NCBI GenBank assembly: GCA_037039685.1
Contig: JAWNGF010000006.1
Location: forward strand, 62,001-126,000
Reading direction: 5' to 3'
DNA: 64,000 nt
From: Ceratobasidium sp. AG-K
Taxonomy: Eukaryota; Basidiomycota; Agaricomycetes; Cantharellales; Ceratobasidiaceae
The notes beneath the pieces were generated by a model, which saw nothing but the letters and a program-made list of their open reading frames with translations, did not search any database and was not told where the DNA came from. Positions 33,263-45,413 of the stretch are shown one piece after another. The number at the start of each line of letters is the position of its first letter. Within the stretch, counting starts at the first letter, position 1. The translations under genes were made by a program, and so were the position numbers.

Positions 33263-36200
33263 CTATGAATCATTTCCATCGCTCTCAGCCCAACGGTTCC
33301 TGGTTTTAGCGAGCAAGGCTCGAAGCTTTGCTGCTCCAGAGGTTTCAGTGCTCGGGTCTGGGGCAGGGTGGTCATATTCCTGAGAAGGTATAGAGTGAGT
33401 TGAGATTCGAGCCTTTTTGCTATCTCGGCTATGATGGCCGTATTAGTGTGTGCGCTAAAATAGTATAATTCGGGACTTACACAGGACTAGTCTCCTGAGC
33501 TCGCTTTCTTGTACGTGCATCCAATGCGCTTACAGCCTCATTCAAAGCTGTTTCAAATGCAAGTTCAGCTGCGGATACACTCGAGCGCGGTCGATTCCCA
33601 GATATTGACGGCGTCAAGTTAACGTCAACTAGTTGAGTAATGCGTTCGCAAAAGAAGCGAGCTGGAAAAGCTGTTGGAGAAATAAGCAAGAGAACGCATG
33701 GCGGAGAACGAAGTACTTACGTCGGGAGGAATGGCGTGCTTGCCGTAGCGCTGCCCGAAGGACATTCAGATCAACGGGTTCCGGGAATGAAAGTGATGCA
33801 GTATATGCGTCTGCTAGATTGTACAGAGTCCTAAAGAATGGTCGGCAACGGCTAAGAAATGATTATGATGTGCCTCACTTGTTATCATGAACATCGTTGA
33901 AAGAGAAATCTGGTAAGTGGATGGTATCCTCGAGTTGTGGGGCAACCAGTTGTGTTATTCCAGCGGTCATAACATTAAATGCTTTAAAAAACAAGTTGAT
34001 GACATGGGCAATATGCGCAGCGTTATCTAGAAAAGTAACTAAGAATGACAATCAAGTTTAAAGGGCAATGATCCTTACCTTCATCGTCAAAAGAGGGTAT
34101 TTTCCGGAGAACATCCGAAAGAGTGCGGTGCCAACTAGCAATTTGTCTGGATAATGAATCTAGATGCCAGTTAGTAGGTTTCATATGACAATCGGGTTTC
34201 ATACCGGTGACAGATGATAGCTCAACGACTGGGCGGCCTTCAATGTCTAGTTCTAGTGAGGAAAGTGCTTCCTGGAAGACCTCTTCCACCGTTTCGTCGA
34301 CCAAGACCGCAACCGAGGGCTCTCCATGTATGGATACATCGGCAAGATGCGATGCAGATTTTCTAATCTAGATATCAAGGTCAGTATGAGCCACATCTAG
34401 AGGTGCTAGACTCACTTTGCGAACGATGGCCTCGGAGTGTTGAGCGACATGATCCGTTGACCATACGACAAACAAAAGCGAAGGAGTGTAAGAAGCATGG
34501 TTGGACATGGCGGAAAACAACCGCGCTATGCGATTCGCCTCGTTGGACCAGGCGTCGCTCCTGACGTTGAGTGAGTGGGGTGAAAAATATTCGCAGGCCC
34601 ACTCACCATTCTTGTTCCGTCATCGCTGCTCCCAAATACGGAGAACACTCGAATACTACCAGTCCGGGAGCTGAATCCTTCTAGCTTCAGTGTTAGCCTC
34701 AGTACTCGAATATCCAGAACCGACACACCTTGGGTCCCTTGGGCGTAACGGAAGCAACAGACACCGTCCCATCAACCAATTGCGTCGGTCGTGCGTTAAG
34801 CTTCTTCCTCAGCCACTCAGCCGAAGACTTGTTAACCCCGCTCGTACACAGCCAAACATCCCATCCCGGAATGTCCTCGAGCGACTTGTCGTTTTCTTGG
34901 GCCATATCTGTTACCGCGTTCTTGACAATATCCAAAAATATTCCTGGAGCCCATAACCGTTCACGCTCCGCGGCAGCCTAAGCCAGAGATGAGAATAGTC
35001 CATGTATGCGCATATATGCGCACCTTGGCCATAGCAGCCGCCAACTCCGCATCACTCCTCGTCTCTCGGAAACTAGTCGTTCGCGTCCTCTCACGAACGA
35101 CCACCTCGTTGGCCTCTTCGTCCCCATCTTCAAATAGCTCCCCGACTTCTTCAGCCGCACCCGCCACACCGACTCTCCCCAGTCCCATATTCTCCAACAC
35201 CCTTCTCCGCTTGATGCGTTTCGCAGCTCGAGCCTTCCACCACGCAAACGACTTGCTAACCAACCACCGGTTCCGCTTTTCCCACTGAATCGCATACTGC
35301 ACTTCAGGAACGACCAGGATCTCGAGAATGTCGCCCAATAAAACTTGCGCCGTTGTTGCATGAAGCCGTTCTCGTGTTTGGACGCGTTGTCGTTCAGCTT
35401 CAGCCTGTCGTCGCTCGGCTTCTTCCATCCGCCGAAGCGTTTCTTCTTCTCGCCGCCGTCGTGCTACTTCCTCCCTTTGAGCAGCCTCTTCGGCTTCCTG
35501 TCGAAGACGTTTTTCTTCGGCCTTTTTGCGTTCCTCTTCGGCTCGAGCCTGGGCTTCTTCTTTCCTCGCTGCGTCTAACCTTTCTCGGAGTTTGGCTTCT
35601 CGGGCGGCCTTGGCAGCTTCGGCGGCAGTGTCGTCTACCGAAGGAGCAGGAGGTTCGGGTACTGGAGCAGGAACAACGGGGGCGGGAGGAGGCGGGGCAA
35701 GTCCAAACTTGGGGACAAAACTCGCAGCGAACGGGGACAACTTGGATGCAGAGGGTTTAGGCGGGGACAGGGACTGTTTGGGTGGAGATACGGGTAGCTT
35801 GGGTGGAGACATGGGTAATTTGGGCTGAGCGGAGAGTTGTTTAGGCGGAGATGATGGTGCCGGTTTCGAGGACCCAAACGCGCCTGCCCCGGCTCCGAAC
35901 CCGTTTGCGGTCCCTCCGAATGCGTTTGAGCCGGCGCCGAACGCTGATGCGCCAGCGCCGAATCCAGAGGTTGCCGGTTTGTTGCCGAATGGGTTGGTCG
36001 GGGCCGACGTAGCACCAAAAGTAGTCGAGGGGGTTGAAGTCGATGCGCCGCCAAACGGATTAGCAGGGGCAGTTGAAGTTGAAGCAGATGCGCCGAATGG
36101 GTTGACCGTAGAGGCAGGGGTACCATTCGCACCGTTCGTCGTAGAGGTTGTACCAAATGGATTAGGCTTGGCCCCGAACGGGTTCGACTTTGCAGCCCCG

Positions 36201-38412
36201 CCAAACGGATTCGCACTAGCCGTCCCACCAAACGCGCCCGACCCACTCGTCCCTCCAAATATCCCCGACCCAGCACCCGACCCCCCAAACGCATTTGACC
36301 CAGCACCCGCACCCGACCCGGCCCCAAACGGATTCTTCTTTTCCACCGCTCCAAATCCAGCAAACACCCCACCCGGGACAGCAGGCGTGACAGCCCGACT
36401 CGAATCCAACCCCTGCAGCCCCGGCCTCGTCGGTTTGACTTCCTCCTGAACGTCGACCGTGTCTGGGAGTTCGAGGTCAGGTACGTCCTCTATGTAGAGA
36501 TCATAGTCGCTTGCTGCAAACGTGTGAGTAAGCGGCAAGGGAAAAGAGGGAGGACGAACTGGATTGGTCCCAGGGTTGGTTGACTATATCTGAAAGTAGA
36601 ACGTCGGTTGGTCGTTTACTGTCGATGAGAGAGACGTTTCTTCGGACGCGGGCGTAATGCGAGGGGACTACCAGACATAACCGTCAGTCGGTGCGCTCCG
36701 ATAGGGACCTGTGACTTGCATTTCATGCTCCCCACGAGTCGGTACGCGCGGACCTCGTCTGAGCCTTTAGGTCTCAACTTGCGCACGGACCGACCCGAAG
36801 CTTCGACCACCGCGTCCATAAGAGTCCGAACGTCGTCTGGCTCGTCGCACCCCAGTAGCTCGACCAGCTCGGATACCTGCACCCAATTAGTTCCATCTAC
36901 TTGAAAGTCGTTGGACGTACGAGAAGGTCCCCGCCATTGCGCATCTGCCAAACCTCCCACACCGCCCTCGCCCTCACATCATCCAACGCACTCGCCTCCA
37001 AGACCGCCGCGAGAACCCAGGGCACACCCGGATCGGCAAGTCTCTGCAACAGCCCCAGCGCCGGGAAATTAAATCCCGGGGGATACTCGAACCGTTGCGG
37101 CTTCCACTCTTCCTCTCCCTCGACTTGGGGAGCCACTTCGGGTGTCGGGGGACGCTTGAACCTGTGCACACCCTTCGCAGCTTCCCTCGCTTCCTTGGCC
37201 GCTCGCTCAGCGAGCGAGACGAGGAGGTTTTCGGCAGCTGTGACGAGTTGCATGCTTTGTGCGTACAACGTCACGAACGTCCTCGCCAGTCTGAAGAGTG
37301 GGTGTCCTAACAAGGCTTGGGGGTACTCGTCGGGTGCTGATTCGGTAGGGTCGGGTAGCGCTGGGGGACGGCGGAGGGAGAAGAGGTGCCAGTAGGCTGT
37401 GAATTCGGGTTCGTTGGGTGAGATGTGGGTTGTGGAGATGTATGTTTTTGGGAGGGTGGGTGTGCGTGCGTCGGTGTAGAATTGTGTCAACGAGGATAGA
37501 GCTACAACCAAGTCGGTTAGTTTTGAATGTGTCGAGGAGAGAGGGGGGCCGACCGTTGACGAATTGTTTGCGTTCCCCGTCGTGGTCGAATGGCCCGTCT
37601 GGCTGTCGCTGATCGCGGAATATGTGCATGCTGAGGGCAGCCATGCGGACGATGCGCTCGTGTGCTTCCATGGCGGGTGCATTGCTGTTGCGTGTGGGTC
37701 AAGGGTGCTTAGGGTAGAAGAGGGACGCACCGGACGTGTTGCATTGTAAAGTCCTTGACGATTGCGCGTGCTCTGTCTCGGATGAATGCTTGATTGACGG
37801 CGTTGAAGGGGTGTGTGTTGAGGATGTGGACGAGGAGGTAGTCGGTCGTTCGCTACTAGCCATTAGCAGACGGTAGACAAGCTTGGGTTGACTTACTAGG
37901 AGGACTTCGGGAGGCCGGACATCGCTGGGTAGCTCTTGCTCGTTGCCAGCCGCCGACCGGGCATAGTCTTTAATGGTAAGGTACCACCGCGGGACCCCAT
38001 TCTCGTCCTGTGCAACGTATATAACAGCAACCCAACCAAACAATGCGACGCACCTTTTCGAGCGCGTGGATGTTGTTGTAGCGCAGCTTGCGCCAATAGT
38101 ATTGGTACTCGGATATCATCCTGCGGGGGTTAGCCCATGTAAGAGGGGCTATTGGGGCTTACCCTGGGCATATCCCCACCAGGTCCTTGGCTTCGTCCAA
38201 CCGCGTCTTGCCAGAGCTCAACACACCCTCTTTTTCGGCCTCTTTGCGCTCAACAGCACGCAGTTGCACAAGCTACGCAATCAGCCCAGTCCACCAATCA
38301 ACACTCATCTCACCTCTGCCAGCCGCGCCTCTTCATCCACCTCGACCTCATCCCCATGCGCCTTGCCAAACCTCTGCGCACGCCTCGCAAGCGTCTCGGG
38401 GTCAGCGTCCAT
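33263..38412 (-). CDS. SAC3: SAC3/GANP-family mRNA export factor (TREX-2 scaffold) with FG-like repeats
   Basis: Scaffold of the TREX-2 complex, which couples transcription to mRNA export at the nuclear pore. ATG 38412, stop at 33263-33265; many exons with introns of about 45-70 nt. Order: short N-terminus; SAC3/GANP domain (about 38150-36690) with DLVGICPG, ELPSDVRPPEVLL, DYLLVHILNTHPF, RDRARAIVKDFTMQ and a winged-helix-like part VSELVELLGCDEPDDV; then in the exon 36538-34961 a run of NPFG/AFGG repeats (about 36360-35880), Pro/Ser-rich linker, a long Glu/Arg/Ala coiled coil (about 35600-35380), and ILVVPEVQYAIQWEKRNRWL resembling the part that binds small partners. Later exons contain APGLVVFECSPYL, as in GANP C-termini. 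Long exons are clean. The exact N-terminus and a few small exons are my reconstruction. Confidence 0.88.
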
Positions 38413-38471
38413 CGTTGCACGTGACAACTCTCCCTCGCCCACGTGACGTCTTTCGTCGTTCCACCCGCGCC
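38413..38471. promoter_or_regulatory. 59-bp bidirectional promoter between SAC3 and NUP84
   Basis: Only 59 bp separate the two start codons. The stretch has two CACGTG palindromes, at 38418-38423 and 38440-38445, both followed by AC, and the second overlaps TGACGTC (38444-38450), a CRE/ATF-type site. No TATA box is seen. The 5' untranslated regions must be very short or overlap. Confidence 0.55.
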
Positions 38472-41400
38472 ATGTCCGTCTCGAAATCGTTTGCAGACGT
38501 TATTTCGCACTTTAAAGCTCGTGTGGCCGAGGCGGGGTCGCCGGTGGATGTGGTGCTTGAGCCAGATGTGGGGTTGGCGAATAAGCTGCATGAGATTTGT
38601 GTTGCCGAGTGAGTAATGGTGTGTGTTTTGAATTGGTTGGGTTGATGAGTTGTGGGCAGGTACGAGGATGCGCTGTCGCACAAGACGGATCGGACTGTGA
38701 GTCCTGAGGATCGAGAAGAGTGGCGCGTCGAGAGGGATACGTGGGATCTTATTTCCAGACTCTACGCGTGAGTCTCATTCAGCTTTCATTAGTGTTTATT
38801 ATAATGCTTGTCTAGTGAGAGGTCATTGGACGAACCCGCCCCACTTCCTACACCTCTTCAACTAGTCCAACGAAACCCATACACTCCTACTGCCTTGTTG
38901 GCGCACCGGACGATCCAACAACACTCGACGCTACGTGAACTGTTCCTTGTTCGAGAGTGGTTGCACGATACAGCTCCTGCCGCTACTTCCCTACCCACCG
39001 CTGGATCCACTTACCGCGCGCTAACCAAACACCGAGTCACCCACGCCCGACGAGGTGCAAAACCACAATCTCAAATTCAAGCTGGAGCAAACGCCCAGAG
39101 CTTGGTCACCGCGTTGGATCCAGACGGAGAGCACCGGGGAGGGGTGTTGGACGCCGACGACGCAGCGGCTGAAAAAGCGCTCGCTCGGACGTTGTTGGCG
39201 TATCTCAGGGCGGGCAAGTACGAGGAGGCCCGCGCGGTGTGTAGAGCTGCGGGACATGATTGGCGTGCGGCGTTGATTGGGGGTGTGACGGCGTTTAAAT
39301 GGGATGCAGTCAGTGAGTACCTCGGTCTTTATCTTTGTCGGGTGGGAGTTGAGCATTTGGCAGCCGAGAAGCAAGCAGCCGAGGAAGACGGAATGGACGT
39401 CGTTCAGTCGGACGATTGGGTTGGGAACAAGAGGCGCAAGCTCTGGTCGGACGTGTGTCAACGGACGGCGATGAACGTACGTCTCCAACCTATTATTTCA
39501 TTACTCGACCTAATGTGATGAGTAGACCCGCGTATCGCCTGAATCCCGTGCACTAGCAGCCTCACTTTCCCCCGCACGCCGTACCCTCCCAGCCCTCCTC
39601 CCTCAATGCCGGACATTTGCCGATCACGCATGGGCACATACGAGTGCACTCGTCGAGGAGCGAGTTGCAGCTGTGTTGGAACAGACGGGGTCGTGGTGGG
39701 AGAGCGACGAGGAGGACTTGCCCGCTGGAGGTGAGCGCCACGTTTGTATGTATTGGGCTAGCTGTTGACGGCGGATTAGGCGAGGACTTGGATGAGTCGA
39801 CGCGCGTTTGGGAATCGGATGTTCGCAACGTGCTTGCAGGGCTTAAGAATGCGCCGGTGGACGAGGGTGCGGGGGCTGAGCATCCGTTGCATTGGACCCA
39901 GGTAGGCCCACCTGCTCTTACTGTTACTCGTAGCTAACACTTTCGTAGATACATTGTATTCTGGGAGATGTGTCCGAGGTTCTTTCGCTCGTGGCAGATC
40001 GGTTAACTGGTGGACTAGATACGTACGTCCCCCCATGGTTCATATATGGAGAATTACTCAGAGCTGTTATAGGATGCGCCGGAACTGGATCCGATTCTTT
40101 GCACATTTGTGTTTATTCCTAACCATGATCAACCAACCTATCCCCGCAGACGCGAGTGCCGTCATTCTAGAGGCTTATATTCGTGTTCTTGAGGTGAGTC
40201 TTGCTTCACCCCTTTTATGATTTCACGGTACTGATTTTGAGTAGGCAGAAGGGCAGGGAGACCTAGTCGCGCTCTACGTTAGTGCCCTGGGAGATAATGC
40301 TGTGGATCGGTATGCACTGTACCTCGCCAGTGAGTGCATTCACCATTTGAGTGGGCGCGGGCGCTAATTGGATTCCTAGGCCTACCGGACGATCTGCCAA
40401 GGGAGCAACGCGCGGACGCACTTAAACTCGCGAGGCAGCACAGTCTGGTTGTGGAACGCGTGGCGATCGCCACCGCTGATCTCATCGCTAAAAAGGCCAT
40501 CAAGGTACACTCAACCCCCGATAACCCAGTATGCGCACACTCACTGCCGGATATAGGAACTACCACCCCTGCGCGGCCCACTTCCCACTCCGGCCGACAT
40601 GGACGACGAACCCACGCCGATCGAATTACGGCTCGTCAAGTCGGTCGAGTGGTTATTGTTTAATGAAGAGACGTGGCCGACGGCGATCCACCAGTGTAAT
40701 GCAGTGTTGCGGTACATGCTTGGTAGGCTCTCGCCACTTGGCACTTGGTTATTAGGTTTAATTTGATTATGCAGGCATGGGTCGCATACACGCTGCACGG
40801 ATCCTCGTCTCGAGTCTCCCGGACCAAATAACAGGTTCCAGTGTGAACGGCGAACTACTCGGATACATCAAGTTCTTCGGAGTTTGGGATGCAACCTCTG
40901 TGCTGGCTGATATTGTCGCTCGGGATCCTGGCGAGGGAGGAACCAAGAACGAAAAGAAGAACTGGGAAAAGGAATACAAGGTGAGTTGGGCCGGAAATAC
41001 CTAGAATTGGCGCTGACCTGCGTGTAGGCGCTACTCGATGATTACTACGAGGCGACGACCGAGCTGTTCAAGACCTACTGGCTAGGGATGGAGTACACCG
41101 ATTCTAGTACGTTCTCTTTCCTAGTGCTCTGATTCGAGTTAATTGTGGGCTTGTAGACGAGAGGAAGCGCGAGCGCGTCGAGCAAATGCGTATCCGACAG
41201 ATCTACGTCCCGGAGATTGTATTGCAACTTCACAAGCAGCTATACGAGTCCCGATACGTATTCCCCTCGTACGTCCCCCAACTCCACCTACCTACAATAC
41301 TAACCGGTTATTCTAGAAACCTCCGCCGCGCGCTTCAGTTGCCCAACATTGTCGCCGACTCGCGGTATAGCATCTTCCGAGACTTTATCAGCCCCGACGG

Positions 41401-41497
41401 AAACCGGATGCCAGAGTACCTTGCGGGTGTCCGTGAGGCGGGGATTGCAGTGCTTGGTGCGGGGATATCGGATCCTGTACAAGCTGTTGTTGGGTAG
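38472..41497 (+). CDS. NUP84: Nuclear pore protein NUP84/NUP107 (Y-complex subunit)
   Basis: Structural nucleoporin of the Y (Nup84/Nup107) complex. Fifteen exons with GT-AG introns: 38472-38608, 38660-38767, 38816-39312, 39364-39476, 39526-39730, 39780-39901, 39949-40022, 40073-40193, 40245-40329, 40380-40504, 40557-40722, 40775-40980, 41028-41106, 41157-41268 and 41317-41497; total 776 residues, near the yeast length of 726. Family marks: LRELFLVREWLHDTAP, KRRKLWSDVCQRTA, RRNWIRFFAHLCLFL then AVILEAYIRVLE, ELRLVKSVEWLLF, and the C-terminal block RRALQLPNIVADSRY. The intron at 39313-39363 is 51 nt and open, so it could be retained without breaking the frame. Confidence 0.92.
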
Positions 41498-42767
41498 ATG
41501 TTTTGTAGCGCTTCCTGCGGATGGATGTGCGGAAAATATGAGCGTTTAGTTTTGTGCATACATTGTGGTTTTCCATTTCAGTTCCTGTTCTGGGAGAATG
41601 GTGATACGAGCTCAGGACGAACGCGCCCACCCGCTCATATTTTGTTATCCAACAAGTTCACTAGAAGAGCTAAAGTTAAAACACGACTCGCAGAGAAGAG
41701 CTTGACGATCTTGCGTCATCCACTGAGCGCCTCGTCGAGCCGGCCAGGCGCTAGCGCTAGAGTTGTCGCTGCCCCATGCTAGGGTACCAACGAGACAGAA
41801 CCCTGGAATCCCTAGCATTGACCGTGGCAAGTCGAAACCACGAGGGAACGAGGCGCGCTTTGCGTTGTACGCCCGAACGGGGCTGGTACTTGGCCCAATC
41901 GTGCATGTAGATGAATACGTTCAAATCGCTGTAGATATTAGCTCACCGCTTGGTACTCGAGACCTCGCCTGTGAGTTGCACAAAAACTCAAGGTTTCTCC
42001 TCTGGTCAAGCCTGCTATTGGCTCAACCATAACTGGCCCTGAGGTCATGCGGGTATACGAGCCTTTTGGTTGGGCTTCAGAAAATCACCAACCGTAGTTG
42101 CGACTACAAATTGTCCGAGAATCGTGACGGACGCAAGGAGGTGGCGCCAGAGGTTCGCCCTCTGTCAAATCTGATGGCTCAGCGTATGGAGCAGGCGAAT
42201 GTTACGCGAATGTCCGAGGCCGATGCTAATGATGCGCTGTAGGCATAGTGATGGCCATTGGATCGTTGGCACATTGGTAATTTTGAGCGTAGAGCGAGTG
42301 TCTTGTACAACAGTGTTTTGAAATGATGTTTTCATAGCTGCGGGTCAAGATCTGCGAGCTAGTGTCGTCATTCGTGCCCGACCGCCAAGTAGAACACGTC
42401 AACGAGCGGTCTGGAAGGTCGGGATGTCAATTTCCCGGTACGCTACCAACGACATCACTATCTCGACTGAAACCGGTACCTGCACCTGTAAATGGCTTCC
42501 AATGTTAAGGGAATCTTTGGTTTGAGAACATTATATTCTATGTATGAGTTCAAATCCGATAGCATACACCGTGCCGAATTTTCAACCGTAAGAGGCTTGC
42601 ATACATGCACCTCCAGTCTATTTAGCAGGCACCATTGTCCTGCCACACTCCAGTGCCACCGGTGCTCGGGGTTTCGTACTGCGTCCACCATTTGGCAGTC
42701 CACAGGCGTCTGCGATTCATTGGTTCTCGTTGTTAGAGTGGTATACGGGTGATGAAAGGATCCACGC
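41498..42767. other. Intergenic region, no gene recognised
   Basis: About 1.3 kb after NUP84. Short frames only, no domain or repeat recognised. Confidence 0.55.
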
Positions 42768-43619
42768 TCACCCTCCGTAAGTGCATCGTTGACCACCAGT
42801 GTACACGGTAGCGGATCCGTTATGCCCCCCCCAACACCGGCACACTTGCCCAGTTCCCGGAGTGACTCCGCCGACAGAAGCCCGGCCCCCCCCTTGGGCA
42901 AGCAGGTCGCGCGCAATACCCTCAGCCTGATCGTGAACTATAGAGTCCACGCTTACTGTCAGTAGCCTTCACGGGCAGCTCTATCGAGAGACTTACGCGA
43001 AGGGGGAACTCGGAGCGTTTGAACAGATTGGGCGAGTTGTCCAGCACTGTATCCTGGGTTGTTCCTGTCGTTCACAATTGCTTGGTCGAGGTACTACGAT
43101 GGGTTTTATTGTCAAATTCAGTTTGGTTACCAGGCATCGTTTGTGTCACTGCCTCACCTTGTTGGTGCTGTAGTTAACATCCATGATCTGGGCATACGAA
43201 CCCCAGCCTTGGCTGGACGCTGCTGGAACACCCCAATGGGGGGAGTCTTGGTCTCCGCAAGGCCTAGCGTTGAGAAATCGGTATGTTAGTGGATCGCATC
43301 CTCGCCCGCTATTCGATCACCACTCACAGGTTGTTGACGTGGGACTCGATCCAAGCGGTCTGGTGGATTAGTTCCGATGAGTCATGTCATCACAAAACCA
43401 ACTCGTGTATATCCCATACCTAAAAACGTGCTCAGCAGCACTTGTCCGTCACCCCGCTACCGACGGTGATGCGGTAGACTTGGTCCCTGATAGCTGGGTT
43501 GGCGGTCGAACGGGATCGTACGCGCAGTCGCGAAGCCTTGACGGCAGGAGCAGCGAGAAAGGACACCTGCAGAAGGGCGAGCGAGCAGTCGGTTGCGGCA
43601 GGAGGGGCAAGAACTTCAT
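42768..43619 (-). pseudogene. Secreted lysozyme-like-family protein gene, broken by several 1-nt indels
   Basis: Blocks recognised in order on the minus strand: a secretion-signal-like start from ATG 43619, RDQVYRITVGSGVTDK (about 43460), WIESHVNN (about 43345), LPCGDQDS and QGWGSYAQIMDVNYSTNK (about 43270-43170), YLDQAIVNDRNNPGYSAGQL then AQSVQ (about 43100-43030) and HDQAEGIARDLLAQ (about 42935). This pattern belongs to a small secreted family shared by fungi and actinobacteria; a lysozyme-like role is suggested from memory and is not certain. To read through one must assume single-base changes near 43608, 43447, 43250, 43225 and 43030, most in or beside homopolymers. A TATA box lies 94 bp upstream. 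It may be a real gene damaged by assembly errors. Confidence 0.65.
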
Positions 43620-43712
43620 GTCGAACTGGTGGAGGTGAGTGTAGTAGAGTGTATCGAAAGTTACGAGAGAGACCTGTTGGTGCTGGTCTCTGGTCGAGCT
43701 TGCATGTATGCC

Positions 43713-43719
43713 TTTTATA
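43713..43719 (-). promoter_or_regulatory. TATA box of the secreted lysozyme-like gene
   Basis: TATAAAA on the minus strand, 94 bp before the ATG at 43619. A clear TATA supports a once strongly and conditionally expressed gene. Confidence 0.5.
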
Positions 43720-45413
43720 CCGTTTGAGCATCACATATATTTCAACTAGCACAACCTGGTTCGGGCAGAATCGACTCTTCACAGTCCTCGCCTGCCTAGA
43801 CGGAGCATACAGTACATATCTATCCCACACCTAGAGTAATACGCGCCGTCGGCTGACACTACGAAGGCGCAATACCAGTATGCGAAATTGCCGCTGCCCA
43901 TGCGCTCCCAGACTTCCTTCCAACAGGTGCGCGCCCATTGTTACAAGTGTGGTCGTTCGGGCATGATTTTACGCTCTCGAAGCGCGAGTTTGACTGGGTA
44001 GTTGTATTCGGTTGGTATATTGCCAAGCTTATGTTGAAGTACGGTGTTCGTAAGCGACAGTTACGGGTTAAAGTACCCCGGCGATGCCGGCGCCCGTGGC
44101 TCAGAGCTAGTATGACCACCCCACATCCCTTTCTGGATGCTGAGAGCGCTATACAAGCATGTATCAGCCGGGGCGAAAGCTACGTTACGATTATACTTAT
44201 TAGAAGAGCTTTACCATGATCCTTGTATATATCTCGATTGATTGGCTTGTCTGGTCTATGACCTGTCGGCATAAACAATGCCAAACAGTCATTCTTGTAT
44301 CAAGCCTATCGCCAAACCCGCTCCGGCTAACTCATCAATCGAGAAGCGCCTCTGGAACATAATCACACAGACAGACCGAGACTCAAGGAGCCCCGCGTTC
44401 ACGAAGACAGCCAACCTTTGCACGGGGTCGGCCTGAGACTGTAAACCCGAGATTGTGTAAATAATTAATTGGCAGTTTCTTAGGAATTCACTTGGTAGTT
44501 TGTGAAGATCAAGTTAGAAAAATAGACCTGTTGTGCCCCAGGTTCAGGTTCACTGCTAGGCGGATCACATCCACGGGACTTGGAATTACGATAAAAAGCC
44601 ATTTATTATTAATCAACAGAGTGCCGTATGGCATGTGACTAATTGCACGAGTTATCAGTTCAACCGACTCATAGCTACAAAGGTTGATATATGGAAAACG
44701 ACAATATAATACCTCGAGTAAGGTTAAATACATGCTCCTAGATGGAAACCCCTGTACCCATGTCTCATCCGAACAAGCGCCCCCGGTCAGCTCAACAACN
44801 NNNNNNNNNNNNNNNNNNNNNNNGTCAGCAAATAGAGAGACCTGCCCCCTATTGCCGCCTTGGTCGGTCGGGCGGCAACCGGTACGGATCATGCTCGCGC
44901 GGGAGGGCACGGGACTTTCGCTCCGCCGTTGGACCGCATTCTACCAAAATATGGCTCTCCCCGTCGTCTCGTGCTGGCTTGCCCAAGCAGTCGATTAGAC
45001 CACATTCAGATTCCAGACTGGATCCTCAAATAATTTACCGTGGGGCGCCGACGTATTGGAATGGCCAAGCTCTCCTCGGTACCGGGTCCTTGAGGCAATC
45101 TCACAGCGGGGTACTAGGCACTGAAGAAGGGGTGTTTATTTTTGAGTCGGTGGATGTCTGTATTCCGAAAAAAAACCGAAATATGGGTGGGGGATTAGAG
45201 ATCTCACCAGGAAAATACCACGATTTTGTATCGACCCAATTCTCGCTATTTTACGGGTGCAAGGTTGAAGCCCCCCCCCCCCCCCGAGTTCTCCTATCAA
45301 GTCGGCCACATAGATAGCCGGGATTATGGTCTATCATTTCTTAAATACTTCAACTTGGGCTCATAACCTCTCACCATCTCTCCTTCATACCTTTCTCTCT
45401 ACGACATCATCAA
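43720..45413. other. Intergenic region with assembly gap
   Basis: No gene recognised. Contains the N gap at 44800-44823 and a C14 run near 45271-45284. Confidence 0.55.
44800..44823. other. Assembly gap (24 N)
   Basis: Run of N; the true length is unknown. Frames that appear to cross it are not meaningful. Confidence 0.99.

Noticed and set aside
44500..45000. Reading frames crossing the N run
   Set aside because: The gap length is arbitrary, so any frame through it is meaningless.
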